Assembly: GCA_025024175.1 (NCBI GenBank)
Contig: QCXZ01000041.1
Span: 49,285,786 to 49,349,785 of the forward strand
DNA length: 64,000 nucleotides
Origin: Rhyzopertha dominica
Lineage: Eukaryota > Arthropoda > Insecta > Coleoptera > Bostrichidae
Direction: 5' to 3'
Shown: positions 22,842 to 39,900 of the stretch, one piece after another
Numbering within the stretch: the stretch's first letter is position 1
Layout of the letters: each line of letters starts with the position of its first letter
Position numbers and translations under genes: made by a program
The notes under the pieces: generated by a model
Told to the model about the DNA's origin: nothing
The model's database searches: none
What the model saw: the letters and a program-made list of their open reading frames with translations, nothing else

Positions 22842-23296
22842 ATGGCAAAATTAATTGCAAGTGCCCCCAACTTAGTGAACAGTAAGTAAATTCCCACCTT
22901 TAATACTTTAGATCCGATCCTCCGCTGTAATTCCCTCGTATTACGTAACATAACCTAACTTCGACCAGTGATTTAAGACTTCTTTACGTAATATTCGAAC
23001 TCTGGCCCTACAATGCTACTTCATTTTGCGTTTTAGAATTGGTGACCGCTGCCCAACCCAAATTCCAAGTATTTCTAAAGTACGCTAAGGTGGAGCTGTC
23101 ACCACCGTCACCTGGCGACATCCCAGAGATCAGAGCCGGAATTGGTAGGTTAGTTTCTGCAGCCAAAACGGGAAAATGGAAACAGCTCAGTGTGAAGGAG
23201 GCGTGGTTAAATACTTTGGTCACTGTCGAGGTCCTGTGTTGGTTTTACGTGGGCGAATGCATCGGAAAGCGCCATATTGTAGGATACAACGTTTAA
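22842..23296 (+). CDS. ATPsynG: Mitochondrial ATP synthase subunit g
   Basis: Two exons: 22842-22881 (ATG, ends ACA|GTAAGT) and 23037-23296 (after GTTTTAG, ends TAA). Together they encode 99 residues, the usual size. The short N-terminus MAKLIASAPNLVNKLV is typical, followed by PKFQVFLKYAKVELSPPSPG, a central helix and the C-terminal membrane segment containing WFYVGECIGKR. Subunit g is a small inner-membrane component of the Fo part. With subunit e it supports ATP synthase dimers and crista shape. The start is fixed because the first exon is only 13 codons and matches the family N-terminus. Confidence 0.95.
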
Positions 23297-24866
23297 ATAT
23301 GTTTAAGAGTGTTCAATGCGATGTGTAGTGCAGTATGTTTAATTAAATCGTTACAATACTAAGTGTGCCTCATTTTTTTTGCGGATCTAATATGCAGTAT
23401 CAACAAGTTTGGATTTTTCTTAATTCAATTTTATTGATGAAACTAGAATAATTGTTATACTTGTTCGGTTAGATAACATGAACACTTATGTAAAAGTAGA
23501 CTACAATTTAGCAAAATGTATTGGAAACAATAGCATATTTCATTATGAAAATTATTTAACACATCAGAAATTATCTATTTCAACTTGGTACACACTGATT
23601 CTGGTACATATATTAACTGGCAAACGAACAGATGATTATAATTTAGAGAAACCACAAAACTTCTATTTTACACAGGCACACATGTTCAAATTTTGTGGAT
23701 GAGAATGAATCTTTCAAGTGTTTTCATGGTTTGCTTTGATTATTCAACTTTCAAGATTACTTATTTTTTTTATATTACAGTAGCTTCTAAAAGGAATCTA
23801 TTTAAAATTTTGCTCCAATTCAGAATACCTGTGAAATTAATATATATTATTATAATTCAGACATTTTAGAATTGTGATTTGTCAAACTACTAGAATAATC
23901 TAAAAATCATACATTTTTAGAGTATTGAAATACTGTACTCTGAGTTTTATATGATACATTATTATTGAATCACTTCTATAAACAATTCAATTGTCTTTGA
24001 ATGACAGATGGAAGTCTTAAACATGCTTGGGTAATCCAAGAATTGTTCTATGAAATTTATTTTAAGTTATTAAGAACGGTTTTCAAACAACTCTTATTTC
24101 TTACATATCCATAAAAATTAATTTTAGTAATGTTGACATTATTTACAAGATTTTATGCATACAATTTTATTCAAAATAGATTGGGGTTCTTCCAACTTGG
24201 AGACCACTTCCATTGGACTACCAAAACCAAAGTACTTAAATCTACAAGCTTGTAGTGTGTAGCTTTCATCGAAGAGGATATACAATTGACACTTTTTGGA
24301 CGTAGTTATAATTATTATTAAACTTTATACAAGCTTTAAAACACCTTTTTTTCATAATTCAGTCTTGCACTTCCTTAAAAATCCACGTATTCTTAAAAGG
24401 TTCATAAATGAAATGAAAGAGGCTGTTAATAAGTAGTAATATAGATTTATTCATAATTAACACTTTAAAGTACATCGTAGACTTCGTTATGTATCTGTTC
24501 TTGCACACAACGAAAACAGTGTAGAGATGCAAGGACCTCTGTGAATAAATATAATTTTTACCTCCCTTCAAAACATTAAGTTACAAGACTCTAAAATGCA
24601 CGCTAGATGTAGGAACATATGCAGTAACAAATAAAAAAGTCGTTAACTTAGAAAAATATATAGACTATTTCGATTTGCAGTGTCCCGAAATGCTTGTCAC
24701 AAAGTACCTAATCATCACAAAAAAAAAAACGAACATAAAACCTTTACAGAAACAAAAAACTATATTAATAATACTTTACAAATTAATGCGTCCGAATAAG
24801 TTAACGAGATGCGAATGTTGTTAAAATGCGTAAGATGGAAAAATTAAAGGGGTATAATTGCGTTTA
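23297..24866. other. Convergent intergenic region
   Basis: This contains the 3' UTRs of ATP synthase g (+) and PP1-beta (-). Candidate minus-strand AATAAA signals for PP1 are at 24166-24171 and near 24446. The open frame at 23478-23702 has no recognisable domain and AT-rich codons, so I do not call it. Confidence 0.5.
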
Positions 24867-28722
<3,856 letters not shown>

Positions 28723-29271
28723 TTTATTTTATGCAACTTCAACGTTCAGTTCCACCACTACATGTTTACACTGGAATTTTGTTAAAGTCACCAAAGACGG
28801 GATTGTCTTCACGCCAGTTACATTGACAGATGACTTGGCGGGCAATTCAATTGTTCGAGACGGTCCATCGTCCATCATACTAAGTTGATCGGCTAGTAAA
28901 GCGCGGAATTATGCGAAATTTGAAACTAAGACATCATAGATGAAGTACATGCGATGTAACAGTTTTTATAAAATGTAAAAAGTGTAATAAACTCGACTGC
29001 TATCAAATTTTTGTTTTTTTTTTCAAGGTGCCAATGGTTAAAGTACACGACAGTCCTTTTTTTCTTTGTATTGCATAATAAAATACAAGAAAGTTCAAAA
29101 TCAATCTCATAGCTACAATGTTGCAATATTATAATATTAAAAAAATAAATAAAAATAATATGCATTAGTGATTCTCAAATTATTTTGAATAATTGCACAC
29201 CTACAGGAAATAAATGAATATGAGTTTTTAGAAACGTTTTCTTAAGAAACCCTCTCTTTTCAATTATTATA
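28723..29271. other. 5' flank of PP1-beta, no gene seen
   Basis: This stretch should contain the PP1-beta promoter and 5' UTR. The small minus-strand open frame at 28926-29165 is AT-rich and has no motif. Confidence 0.45.
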
Positions 29272-29438
29272 CAGGGTGTTCCATTAGTGCGTATTTCTCC
29301 TGTATCTCCGAAAGTATTAAAGATGCCAAAAACAACATAAAGCAAATTAAATTGGTTTCAAATTCTCTAAAACAAAATTATGTATGCATATACACACACT
29401 TTATTTTAAGTAGAACACCCTGTATATTAAGGTTTTTT
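29272..29438. mobile_element. Short MITE with ACAGGGTGTTC tips
   Basis: About 165 bp lie between TATACAGGGTGTTCC and AGAACACCCTGTATA, a 15-bp TIR. The left part (GTGCGTATTTCTCCTGTATC) is shared with the repeat at 14105. It is non-coding and probably mobilised by a mariner-type transposase. Confidence 0.7.
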
Positions 29439-29569
29439 ATTCTGCGTTGAATTTTAATGTAACTTTGTATAAGGTTTACCATAGCTAGATATTACAGTTT
29501 TTGAAATAATACTTTTTTAAAAGAATTGACATTTGTAGATGTTCACAGAAATAAATATTTCTTTTTAAT

Positions 29570-29700
29570 AAGAAATTTCGCACATGTAATTTTAACTAAT
29601 TAAATACTAATGTCTGCTTTATGGCTGGACACTAGTTTTTATTCTATTTTATTCTATTACTCATACAGGGTGTTTACTAATTGAGGCTAAACAATGCAAT
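29570..29700 (+). repeat. Copy of the 14.2-kb repeat segment
   Basis: It matches 14176-14275 almost base for base over TAATTTTAACTAATTAAATA and CTGGACACTAGTTTTTATTC. It then runs into ACTCATACAGGGTGT. A 9-bp or similar internal duplication (TTCTATTTTATTCTATT) distinguishes this copy. Confidence 0.7.
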
Positions 29701-29754
29701 TTTCAAAATGGCATCGTTTGAGCAGTTAAAGAAACGATTTTTGAAAACTGCATG

Positions 29755-29960
29755 ATAGCATGTGTAAATGGGCAACATCAGTGGTCCGTCAATGTGTGGG
29801 CTAGAATTCTCGGGAAAGCACGTAGTGGGGTCTTTTTTGATCATCCGTTTTTTAGAAAACCATCTCTATAATTTACTAGAAGGTCTTCCTCTGGCACTAC
29901 GTCGCGAAATGTGGATACAGTAGGGCGGTGCACCTCCCGACTGCATGGTAGCACCCATTT
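29755..29960 (+). pseudogene. Mariner-like transposase fragment (+)
   Basis: Reading plus-strand frames gives HQWSVNVWARIL near 29770, then LEGLPLALRREMWIQ, a stop, and GGAPP near 29920. This is the middle of a DD41D mariner-type transposase (usual pattern SINVWAGIL ... [19 protein letters not shown]). It is truncated at both ends and frameshifted. It points toward the related minus-strand fragment at 30187-30560. Confidence 0.6.
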
Positions 29961-30186
29961 TATGAAAAAGTGGAATGAGAAAACACGGCTTTTGACAATA
30001 TGTTAATAAAAGTAATTGAAAAGAATTATTAAAAGGCATAACAAAAACAATCAGACAAACCCACAAGCAGAACAACAAGCATTAAATAAATATTCACAAT
30101 ATTGACAATGAACAACAACAATAACAATAAACATAACGTACAAACTAAGATTAACATTAAAAAATAAAAAAGACATTAAAAGATTT

Positions 30187-30560
30187 TCATAGCCGATGCT
30201 CAAAAACGTTTCCANTTNGTTCGGTGCAAAGTTCAATTCTTCTTTTAAATGAATGTTTAACACTATAGCATTTGAGGGGTGATTGTTTCAAATGCTCTAA
30301 CAATGTGAAGTAGCATAACTCCGGTTGTAGGTGGGGTTTTGTATACAATATTCTTAAAGTACCCCATACGAAAAAATCGAGTTTGGTAAAATCAGGCGAT
30401 CTTGCAGGACACTTCACCGGTCCTCCATGTCCAATCCACCTATTTTGGAAATGTGTGTTCAGATATTTTCTTATGTTAGCAGAGTAGTGAGGAGGTGCAC
30501 ATCCTGATGTATCCACATTTCTCGACGTACTGCCAGGGGAAAATCTTCTAGTAAATGAAA
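30187..30560 (-). pseudogene. Mariner-like transposase fragment (-)
   Basis: The minus strand reads LEDFPLAVRREMWIHQD near 30550-30505, then after a one-base deletion at the second catalytic Asp continues APPHYSANIRKYLN, RWIGHGGPV and CPARSPDFTKLDFFVWG. The region resembles the same DD41D family as the fragment at 29755. The two are inverted relative to each other (29879-29940 versus 30488-30550). Confidence 0.7.
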
Positions 30561-30972
30561 GAGATTGTTTTCTAGTTAGCTCACAAATATTTTGGTAGAC
30601 TAATTTTCACTGGCGTTTCTTATGCACAATTCAGACGGGACTGCAAATGGTTCTGTTTTTTGTTTTCAAAAATTCAGCTGCTCCGTTTTTCGTGCCGGTG
30701 AGAGCATTATAGGGATAATAATAAAGCTCAGGCGCAGATGGTTTCTTCGAAAATGTATCATTCTATTTCTGGTTACCGTTTCAATATAAAATAATCGCGA
30801 TAAGCGATGAAACCTGACAAATACCCCCTTATCCGCGAAAAAACTAGAGAAGCACCTGTTATCTCTTATCAGGACGATAACCGCGTTTACTCGGGTACCC
30901 ATCATCACCTCACACCCATGTTTAAAGCACACCTGCAACGACTGTAATGTGTTTAGATCTTGATAGCGAAAA

Positions 30973-33900
30973 ATGAAGTTATTTGGGGTGCTGTTTGTAA
31001 CGATTTTAATCGCCGCGGCGATTTTAGCCCAAGAAGGAACGGAAGAGGGTAGCCCGGAACTAGCGGAAGAAGAAACTCCGGAAGGCGAAGCAGATCCACA
31101 AGATGCAGAAGTTAAACCGGCAGAAAGTTCCCTAGATCCGCAACCAGAGCCGGGAGAAGAAACTCAGACGGGTGCAGAGCCTCCACAACCAGATCCAGAA
31201 ACAGGTAATTAAAATTTTTTGAATGTCTCCGTCAAGGTGTATCCAATTTAGGAATAGATATGACAAAGTTGTTATTTCGCAATTTACCATACTGATGAGA
31301 GATTCGTTTGTTCTATTTAGCCGATGATGAACCTGAAAACGTACCCGACGATGCACCTTCAGGTCCAAATCATCCAGGTATGAGCAGAGCATGGTTTGAA
31401 CAATACGTCGATTATAATAACTGGGGTAAGTGGCATTATTGATGTTTGTTGCTTGAGATTCTGAGTGACGCAGTTCGTTAGTCACGATGAGATAAATCGG
31501 CGCCATTTTGTTTACCATTAGGCGTGGTTCCATTGTTTCATCTGGATTCATTGAATATTAGTCAACTATAAACAGAGAGTCAGTTTTTTTAACGTTTTAT
31601 AACGACTGGATTCGGAATTCTATTTCAAGTTCTGCAAGTCTTGTTCGTAAAAAACTAGCATCATTTGGAGACGCTCTACAGGCATTTTTCTTAGAAATCC
31701 TCAAGATCAATCAATTTATTCTTATCGTTTCTGATATGTCTGAGGATTAAAAACATTTGATGCAACTATACGCAATATTGATTAAAGCAAAATATCAAAA
31801 GAGGACCGAAGGACCAAAAAATGTTATGAATTTAGAAAGTAAATGATCTAAAGGTGCTGGTTTCGTTTGCGGAGTCAAGGAAAATAAAAAGACGTATGTT
31901 CGCTTACCTTAGGTACGGCGTTGCGAACACGGGATGCGGGTAATCCACCAGAAGCGGGAGCGGGACCAAAAGCGGGAACGAGACCAAAAGCGGGTGTGAC
32001 GAAGCGGTAGTTCAATTGTATGTAGCACAGCGAAATCGGATACACATTCACTAGGTTTGTTTATTTACTATGCACTTTTTTGTTAGTTCTTTCTAATGTT
32101 TTTATTAATGGTCAAAACGACTAGATATTTGGTAAGCGAACATCTTACGCGCGAAATTTAATAACAAACAAAAAATTAGATATTTTGCTTTAACAGCATT
32201 ATGAAGATCATGAGTTGAGGTAAAATTATATTCAGGTTCAACTGTCTACCTTATAACATTTGTTTACTTTGCAGAAGTAGGTTAAGCAAAGAAACGTTTA
32301 TAAACTGGTACGAGATCGTTTAACTGGTATACGCTATGCTAAGCAAAAGAAGTAATGTAATTAAAGCTATTTCAAGAAGACCAGTACACTCTTTGTCTTT
32401 TCAATAATTAGAAGGATAAAAATGGTAGTTAAATAATGTAAACTAGTCAATTTGCACAATGTGGAATATAGTATAATGTTACTTCTAAAAGATTAATCTT
32501 CATCAAGTCCAACAAATCCACCTTATTAGAAACAAATCACTTTCATGTAAATTCCTATGTATTACTCTTTTTATGGCACTGATGATGGCTTGTAGAAGCT
32601 GAAAGCACTCTGCCAATTTGTTTCTAATAAAGTGGATTTGTTGGACTTGGTGAAGATTAATCTTTTAGAAGTATAAGAAGTTAGTGGAAACGGTGTGGAA
32701 AGACCTTAGAAAAAATAGTGTAGGTTGTCGGAAACCGCGGTGCCCGGGTATTCGTTAAAAAAATAAAAAAGTGTTAAGGAAGCGACAACGGATAGGAGGA
32801 AAATGCAAAAGTCTAAAATATCGGTGGTGGCATTTTCCATTTACTCCTGACGCGTCTAAATTTTGCATTTGGAAAACAATACGATTCTCAAAAATCGCCA
32901 GGGCATAGTTTTAGCTGTGAAAGGCAAATATTGCTTGGACTATCATATTACAAAATTATTGGTAGTACAAAAACGACCAAATCAGAGTGACATTATAATA
33001 TATTTTGAAATCCAAGAAATAGGAAGTACGTAAGCCAAAACTGAGCTACATTTACATTCCTGTAACTGGAACAATGAAAAATCACATATTTTGTACCGTG
33101 AATCACATTCGGTTTGATACGAAGTATATCGTAATACCTACAAACAGAACAGGTATATCGCATACTTTGCTTATCAGTAAACAAGCCTTGGATAAAAATG
33201 ACCGTGTTTGAGAGACAATTTATCACATTTATTAAAGGTAGTTAGTTGCACAAACGTTCATTCTTATTACTCATTAGCAGGGCTGGGCAAAGTATCGATA
33301 CTTACTCAAAGTATCGATACCTTGGCGGTATCGAGTATCGTACCACCTTTTCGTGCTATCGATAACGTTCGAAAATATCGAAAGTAATTAAAGGTATCGA
33401 AAGTATTCAAAAGCATATGAAGTACCGAAAGCATCAAACGTATTGAAAATATTGAAGCATTGATATGACCTAGACAGAGTATCGATACTTAAAATGTTGT
33501 TACTTTTGCCTGTATGGAAGATCGATACCACCTTGTCGTGGTATTCAAATATCGAAAGTACCTAAAAATATCGAAGTACCGAAAGTATTCAAAAACTTGT
33601 CGAAAGTATCAAATATGTACTAGAAGTCTCATAGATATTGCAGCATAATAAAAATATTTAAAAAAAAGATTAAAATATTAAAAATATCGACAGCATCAAG
33701 GATATTGAAGGTATCGAAATATCTAGATAATTTAAAGTATTAAGAATTGAAATGCATGTCTATGCTGTGCTGTCTGCATCGCAACCAAATGCAGATAGAT
33801 CTATTTCGCTGTCATTACAGCTCATCAGTGCAGTATAGGTCTAGTGCAGGCAGCACGGCATAGAACTGTTTTTGCCTATATACCAAAGCAATGGTATGAT

Positions 33901-36900
33901 GTCAGGCTACAGGTCACTTCCTTTAGGAAGTAGATCCCATTATGGCAACTAGGTGGCTTTATCATCATGTCAGTGTAATGCTGACAGATGGCATTGCCAT
34001 CTAAATTCTTACTTATAAGAATCGAAATTATTGCAGTATTTAGTGTACTAGCGGTATCAAAATATCGAATTAATTTAAAGCATGAGAAGCATCTAAAGTT
34101 GTGAAGGAAAAAAGTCGTGGCTAGTGAAGCATTCCAGGAAATTTGTTGCGCTGGAATTGGTAATACAGTAATCTAGTGATTCCCCTGTTTCATAAGTTAT
34201 AACTGGATCTAACATTTGATATGATACTTTCGATATTTCGATACATTCGATACATTAGGTACGTTCGAAACTTCGAAATGAGAGCCGGAAGGGGGCGAGC
34301 TTTAGCAAACTAGTCGGCTACAAAAATAACTGAATTTAATTTTGGCTTTCAATGGTGCAATGCAGTACTGAAAACCTGTCAATCCTTTCAGTAAGATAGT
34401 AGACGCAGATGTATTGTATATTGTATCACTTGGGATACAAAAAGAAACATTTCCACAACATTTATATTTTTCATAACAAAATGGTTCGCATTCTACTCTA
34501 AACAGTGATAAAATTCTGCATTCGAACTCCTTAAAAATGCGGTTGGGGTTAATGAGATAGAGGGGTAGGTGATGTCATCTTCAAAAGTACTGGTACTGTC
34601 GGACATCTGTGCGGATGAATTTTCCGATACCTAAGCAGACGAGTAAGAACGTAATCAGATAGACAGAGACAACAGATACGCACTGCATCAGAACAACGTT
34701 TCTGGTACAGAGACGACTTAGCCCTAATAACATGCTTGCTATTTTAGATTCTCTAACATCTCGATATGCCCCAAGCGAAGAAAGCCAGCGTGGTGGTGTA
34801 CCTTACGTCATCACAGAGACTCGTCTGAGAGAGATTCGCGCTCAGTTCATGTACTGGTTCTTCGATATGGGTGGTAACGCTGACAACCAAGGCGACTATC
34901 AAAACGCCATCCACAACTCCAACCCACAGCTCCACAAAAATCTCAACTTCCAACTACCATTCTTCGGGTTCAGATTCAACTACACCAGAGTGTCTCTTAA
35001 CGGGTACGTACGATCTAACGTGAAAAATAAAATTCAAGGAAAGTGAAACAAATGTTATCATTCCAGGTATGTGGAATTCAGCGACCCTCCCGGAACATAC
35101 CCCACCTACCCCCTCGTCTTTCCCGTCAAGGACTGGCCGACCCAAAACGACCCCTCCTTCATAGGCATCTTCTTCAGCAAGTGCAGGATGGGGTCTATCA
35201 GGCCGGAAGACGTCGACNAAAGAAAACCCGGCGTGTATTTCCGGTTAGAAAGAGATTTACAGACGAGAACCGACCAGATAGGGGTTGAGATGAGGGAGAG
35301 GTTGACTTGGGACATCAGGGAGGCCGTTATTGGAGCAGACGGCTTCCTTCCGAAGCACGCCGTAACGGTTACATGGAAGAATGTTTCGTTCGCTGGCGGT
35401 ATCACGAATTCTTTGTATGTGGTGAGTAGGGCCGAGACGAAAACTGTATTTAATAAGGGAGATACCCTAATTAAAAACCAAAATCTGTAATTGCATTAAT
35501 TGGAGTTATGCTAATCCAAGTCATCATGTTATGTGACAACAAACCAAAAGCTTCCGTTATACTAACCTGTACAAACTAATCTACTATCATTAATAGTGTG
35601 TCAATAAAATAACAAATTCGTGTTTACTTATATTAAAGGCTTGCAACAGGAAAATCGTAAACATTTACCTAACTCATGCCATTTTTGATACAATGCAGGA
35701 ACGAAAGCGACAACTTTTCCGCGTCACTAATTAACAGCAAACAGAATAAAGTATTTCTAGTTTGCTAAGGCTATATGGCCTCAGTAAAAGATTTTAACTC
35801 CAATAATGAGGGATTTTAGCAAATATCGAAACAGAGCTCATATTAAATCATTCCGAAAGATAGTGAACAAGCATCGCTTCAGAACTGGACTCGCACATTA
35901 AGATGTTCCCGCGTGGAGAATAATTTTACAATTATTATTCTGAATCACTATCACAAATGTTTTCGAAAACTACCGAATTAAAGTTTAAATCAATCATCAA
36001 ATTGTTCACACTTGGAGACATACGAGTTTTCAATTTCGATAACATGTTTTTCACAGTTTACCCACTTTTCAGCACTAATCTTGTCAACTTCTTTCCTAAT
36101 AACGTCCACCACACTAGCATTGAAATTAGGATAATTATTGTGTCTTCTAATTCCTCGTTTTAGATCACTCCAAATTGGTTCAATTGGATTGAGAACACGG
36201 TAGTAAGAAGACAGTCTGAACATGGTGTGTCCTTTCTTGGCCATTTCATCAAAATTGATCAGGAATATTAAGATTTTTAATTTTATTCAACAAGTCTTTT
36301 TTCGGTGGCCTTTATAGGTACTTCGATAATGTTCTATTTTCTAGTAGCTTGACACAGTTTCTTATTGTTCTTATTGTTTTGAATAATATTTTGCGTTATC
36401 CATTACATTACGCTGTTAGGAGATAGAAATAACAAAAACTGTTTCGTAAACCACGTCTCAAACAGTGAAGCATCCATGTCCTGATGATAGTCAACAGAAC
36501 AATTTTTTATATTCCTTACTAACAAAAGAAGTCCGTTTTGGGCCTGCCTATCCATTACTTCCACCCGCGTACATAATAATTCTTTTGCTCCTGGAAGGGG
36601 GTGTAGTTAAATAACAATTTATTGTACCATCGGTAAGACCTTTTTTCACAACTTCATGCAAGTCCAACCATGTTTCGTCGCAATAAACTATGTTGCGTCC
36701 TTCACCTCGATATTGCTTTATCTGAGTCACGTATTCGGATCTCAATTTTTTCAAACGTGGTGATTCCGTAATAGCCATTCTTTTGTCACAACTTTCCATA
36801 GCATATCCTGAATCATTTAACTTTTGTTTCAATACCGTAGGCATCATATTTTCCTTATACATATCGTATATATAACCTTCTTTATTTCTGTACCCAAACT

Positions 36901-39900
36901 TTCACTGAATTTCGAGAACTTTTTTTGTCCACTCTTTTTTTCTTGCAACTATCTTTTTTTGTAATCTTTTGAATGGATGTATAAGGTATTTTTGTTAAAT
37001 CACTTGTAACTTTAGTCGGATTAGAACGTCCCATCGTGATCAAACCTTGATACACATTCATTACTATTTCTTGAGCGCCTGGATACAAATGACGCCTTTT
37101 TTCTTTGACGGTAGTTCTTCGTTATCACTTGCTTCGTCTACCTCTTGCGACGCGTGGAAAGGACCAGCTTGTTCTTTTGCATTTTCCAATGGACGAAACA
37201 TGTTGAAGAAAGAAATTCACTTCGAATTAGCACAAAAATGTCACAAGCGCAACTCGCACGTAAGACGATCGGTTGTCAACTCAATAAATTTTGTTTCTAA
37301 TTGCTCTACCTGCTATCCATTTTATTTAGAAAAGAATTAAAGGGAAAAGGGCCACGATAATCAGTATTAAAGTATTAAGTTAGTAAGTTTACTTGGACAT
37401 TATTTCGAAACTCAGCTATCCTCAACTTTGGAAACAAGGGATAATTTTTTTCAGTGACGGTCGAACCTAGATATTGAGATTTAAGCGTTTCCATTTTATA
37501 AATTCTGGGTAAATCGTGATAAACAAGTATCTGCACAGGTAAGGTGCAATGATTTTCGTGAATGTGAGTTGATCATACAGTAGGCAAAAAATTATTAAAA
37601 CACAAAGTTAAATGATTTCTGTCATTCAAAGCTAAAAAGTAATTTTTGTTTTAAAAATCATGATTCTTCATGGGTCTTGGGGGATTATTACAATTATAAT
37701 TAATTATAATTAATAATTATAATTCTTGGCCACTTTGCGTAGCTTACTCACGACGGTTGTATATAAAAAAGCGAGATTTCGAGTTGATAATATTTGCGAG
37801 TCTGGAATAACGTCCCGGTTTTTGTTTTTATTCAATTATTTTCTTTATTATTTGAGCTATTGGGATAAAGCTTGGTATGTAAGTGTAAGCTTGTTATGAT
37901 ATATTCTTTAGTGGAAAGATTTCCGATTTTTCTCTAATGCTTTCGAAAATATACAGAAAAAACCGATAAAACTTTATAAATTTACTCAACTAAATTTTAA
38001 ATTGTTTTGAATATCTATAGTTCTTGATAAAGTAATTTTAAACCTTAAACGAAATAAGTATTTTCGTCTTTACATAATCGGTATTAGGTTTAGGAATAGT
38101 AGGTGATTATTGCACCCTTCTGTCTGCTCAACAAAGTGAGCAACAGTTGGTTCTTAAAATTTGGCAAACCTAAATATTTCTTGTTTATATCTTCATAGTT
38201 TTAAAGGCATTGACTTTTTTCCATATTTTTACAAACTGGGAGTTAATACGATTTTTTTCCTAATCAACAGACCAACACCTTCCAAATGGTCCTGGCCACA
38301 GACGAAGTCATCACCTATGCCATCTTCAACTACCTCGACCTGCAATGGACAACCCACACGGAAGCTGGTGGTGACACCCTAAAAGGAGAGGGCGGTATTC
38401 CTGCATACGTAGGTTTCAACGCCGGCAACGGCACCAGAAGTTACGAATACACTCCCTACAGCCAGGCGTCCGTCATAAGAGATTTGACAGGAAGAGGCTG
38501 GGCCAACGGATTCAAAGGAAGACACATTTTCAGGATAGACGAGAATATCTTGATGGGAACTTGCAACAAGGATATAGGTGAGTCAGAAACTGACTGGTAG
38601 TTCGCCACAAAGTTGGGGACGAGAAGACATGTAACAAACCGTCGAAGAAAATTCACCACAATCTTAAACTTGTTTTGCTGAATAAAAGAGATCGCTGATC
38701 AATTAGCCTTTCAGACACTCAGGCCCATGGCTTTTATTTTTTCTATTAACCTCCTTCACTTTTTTATGTTTTGCTCTCTTTCATCTAGTCCCGAGTCCTA
38801 CTCCCCTTAGCCATTCTATCACCACTTCTACTTCTTCTTCAATTGCCTTGCACATCTTTATTTCCCCCAAGTACTTTCTTTAGTACTTTTCTTTCCCACC
38901 TTTATAACTTTTCTATGTTACTTTTGATCATGATCATCATCAATCCATATAGCACTGCTGGTTGAATCACGGTTCTGCAGATTCTAATTCTTGTCTTCTT
39001 TGGCACTAATTTGGTTCATAACACCGTGTATAATGCCCACAATACCCTTTCAAAACAATGTTTGTCATTCTGCCCTGTTAATTCTAAATCTCCTTGTATT
39101 TCTTTTTCATTTACCTCCAATCTTAGACTCTTCTCTAAATTTTGAACACTTTTTTAAATTTTTCTGGTTCTAGCTATTACAATCACACCAATTACCAGCT
39201 GTTTACTGTAATGTATTACATTCTCCGCTGGGAACACCTTTTTCCACTTCTACTTTACCTGCCAAACCTTTTAAAATCATTTTTATTAGCCTGTATAGTT
39301 TTTCTAGGATTCCTAAGTTGTTCACTGTTTGATACATCATATTTCGGTCCATTGTATCATCGATCTTTGCCCTATCTACTTTGAATCCTCCTTGATTTTC
39401 CGTCACGACTTCATCAGAATATTCATTAAACCCCTTGCGTATCACCATTGCTAAAATTTTATACATGATGTTTAGCAAGGATATTCCTCGATAGTTTTCA
39501 CATATAGTTGCATCTCCTGTTTTAAGTACTGGGCTTAATAGGACAATTTTCCATCTTTCTAATTTCCCCCTCCTTCAACTTCTTACTTTTTGTAAACACC
39601 CTTGTTATTTCATTTTCTCCGGGGTTCTTATAATTCTTCATTTTTTGTATTATTCTATCCCTTCCTTTGTCGGTTCTGCCACTGATCCTCTTTCTTTATG
39701 GTTTCCCTAATTTTCTGGTATACTCTCAGGTCTTCCATTTTCTGTATTTCTCCGCTAACTCCTTTATTAGCTAGCCTCTTTATTTGTACAACATCTAGGC
39801 CTTTCTTTTTGGTTAAATTTTCCTTCTTGGTAGAAATTTCTCATTTTTTTTTTGTTAACCATCATGTCCCTCTATCTTTCTTATTTCTCTTTCTACATAA

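Noticed and set aside
33280..33300. A full hAT element starting at CAGGGCTGGGCAA
   Set aside because: I could not find the matching inverted tip within the next kilobase, so only a possible end is noted.
36480..36520. CTGATGATAG as another hammerhead
   Set aside because: No stem II or GAAA in position; it lies in a broken transposase.
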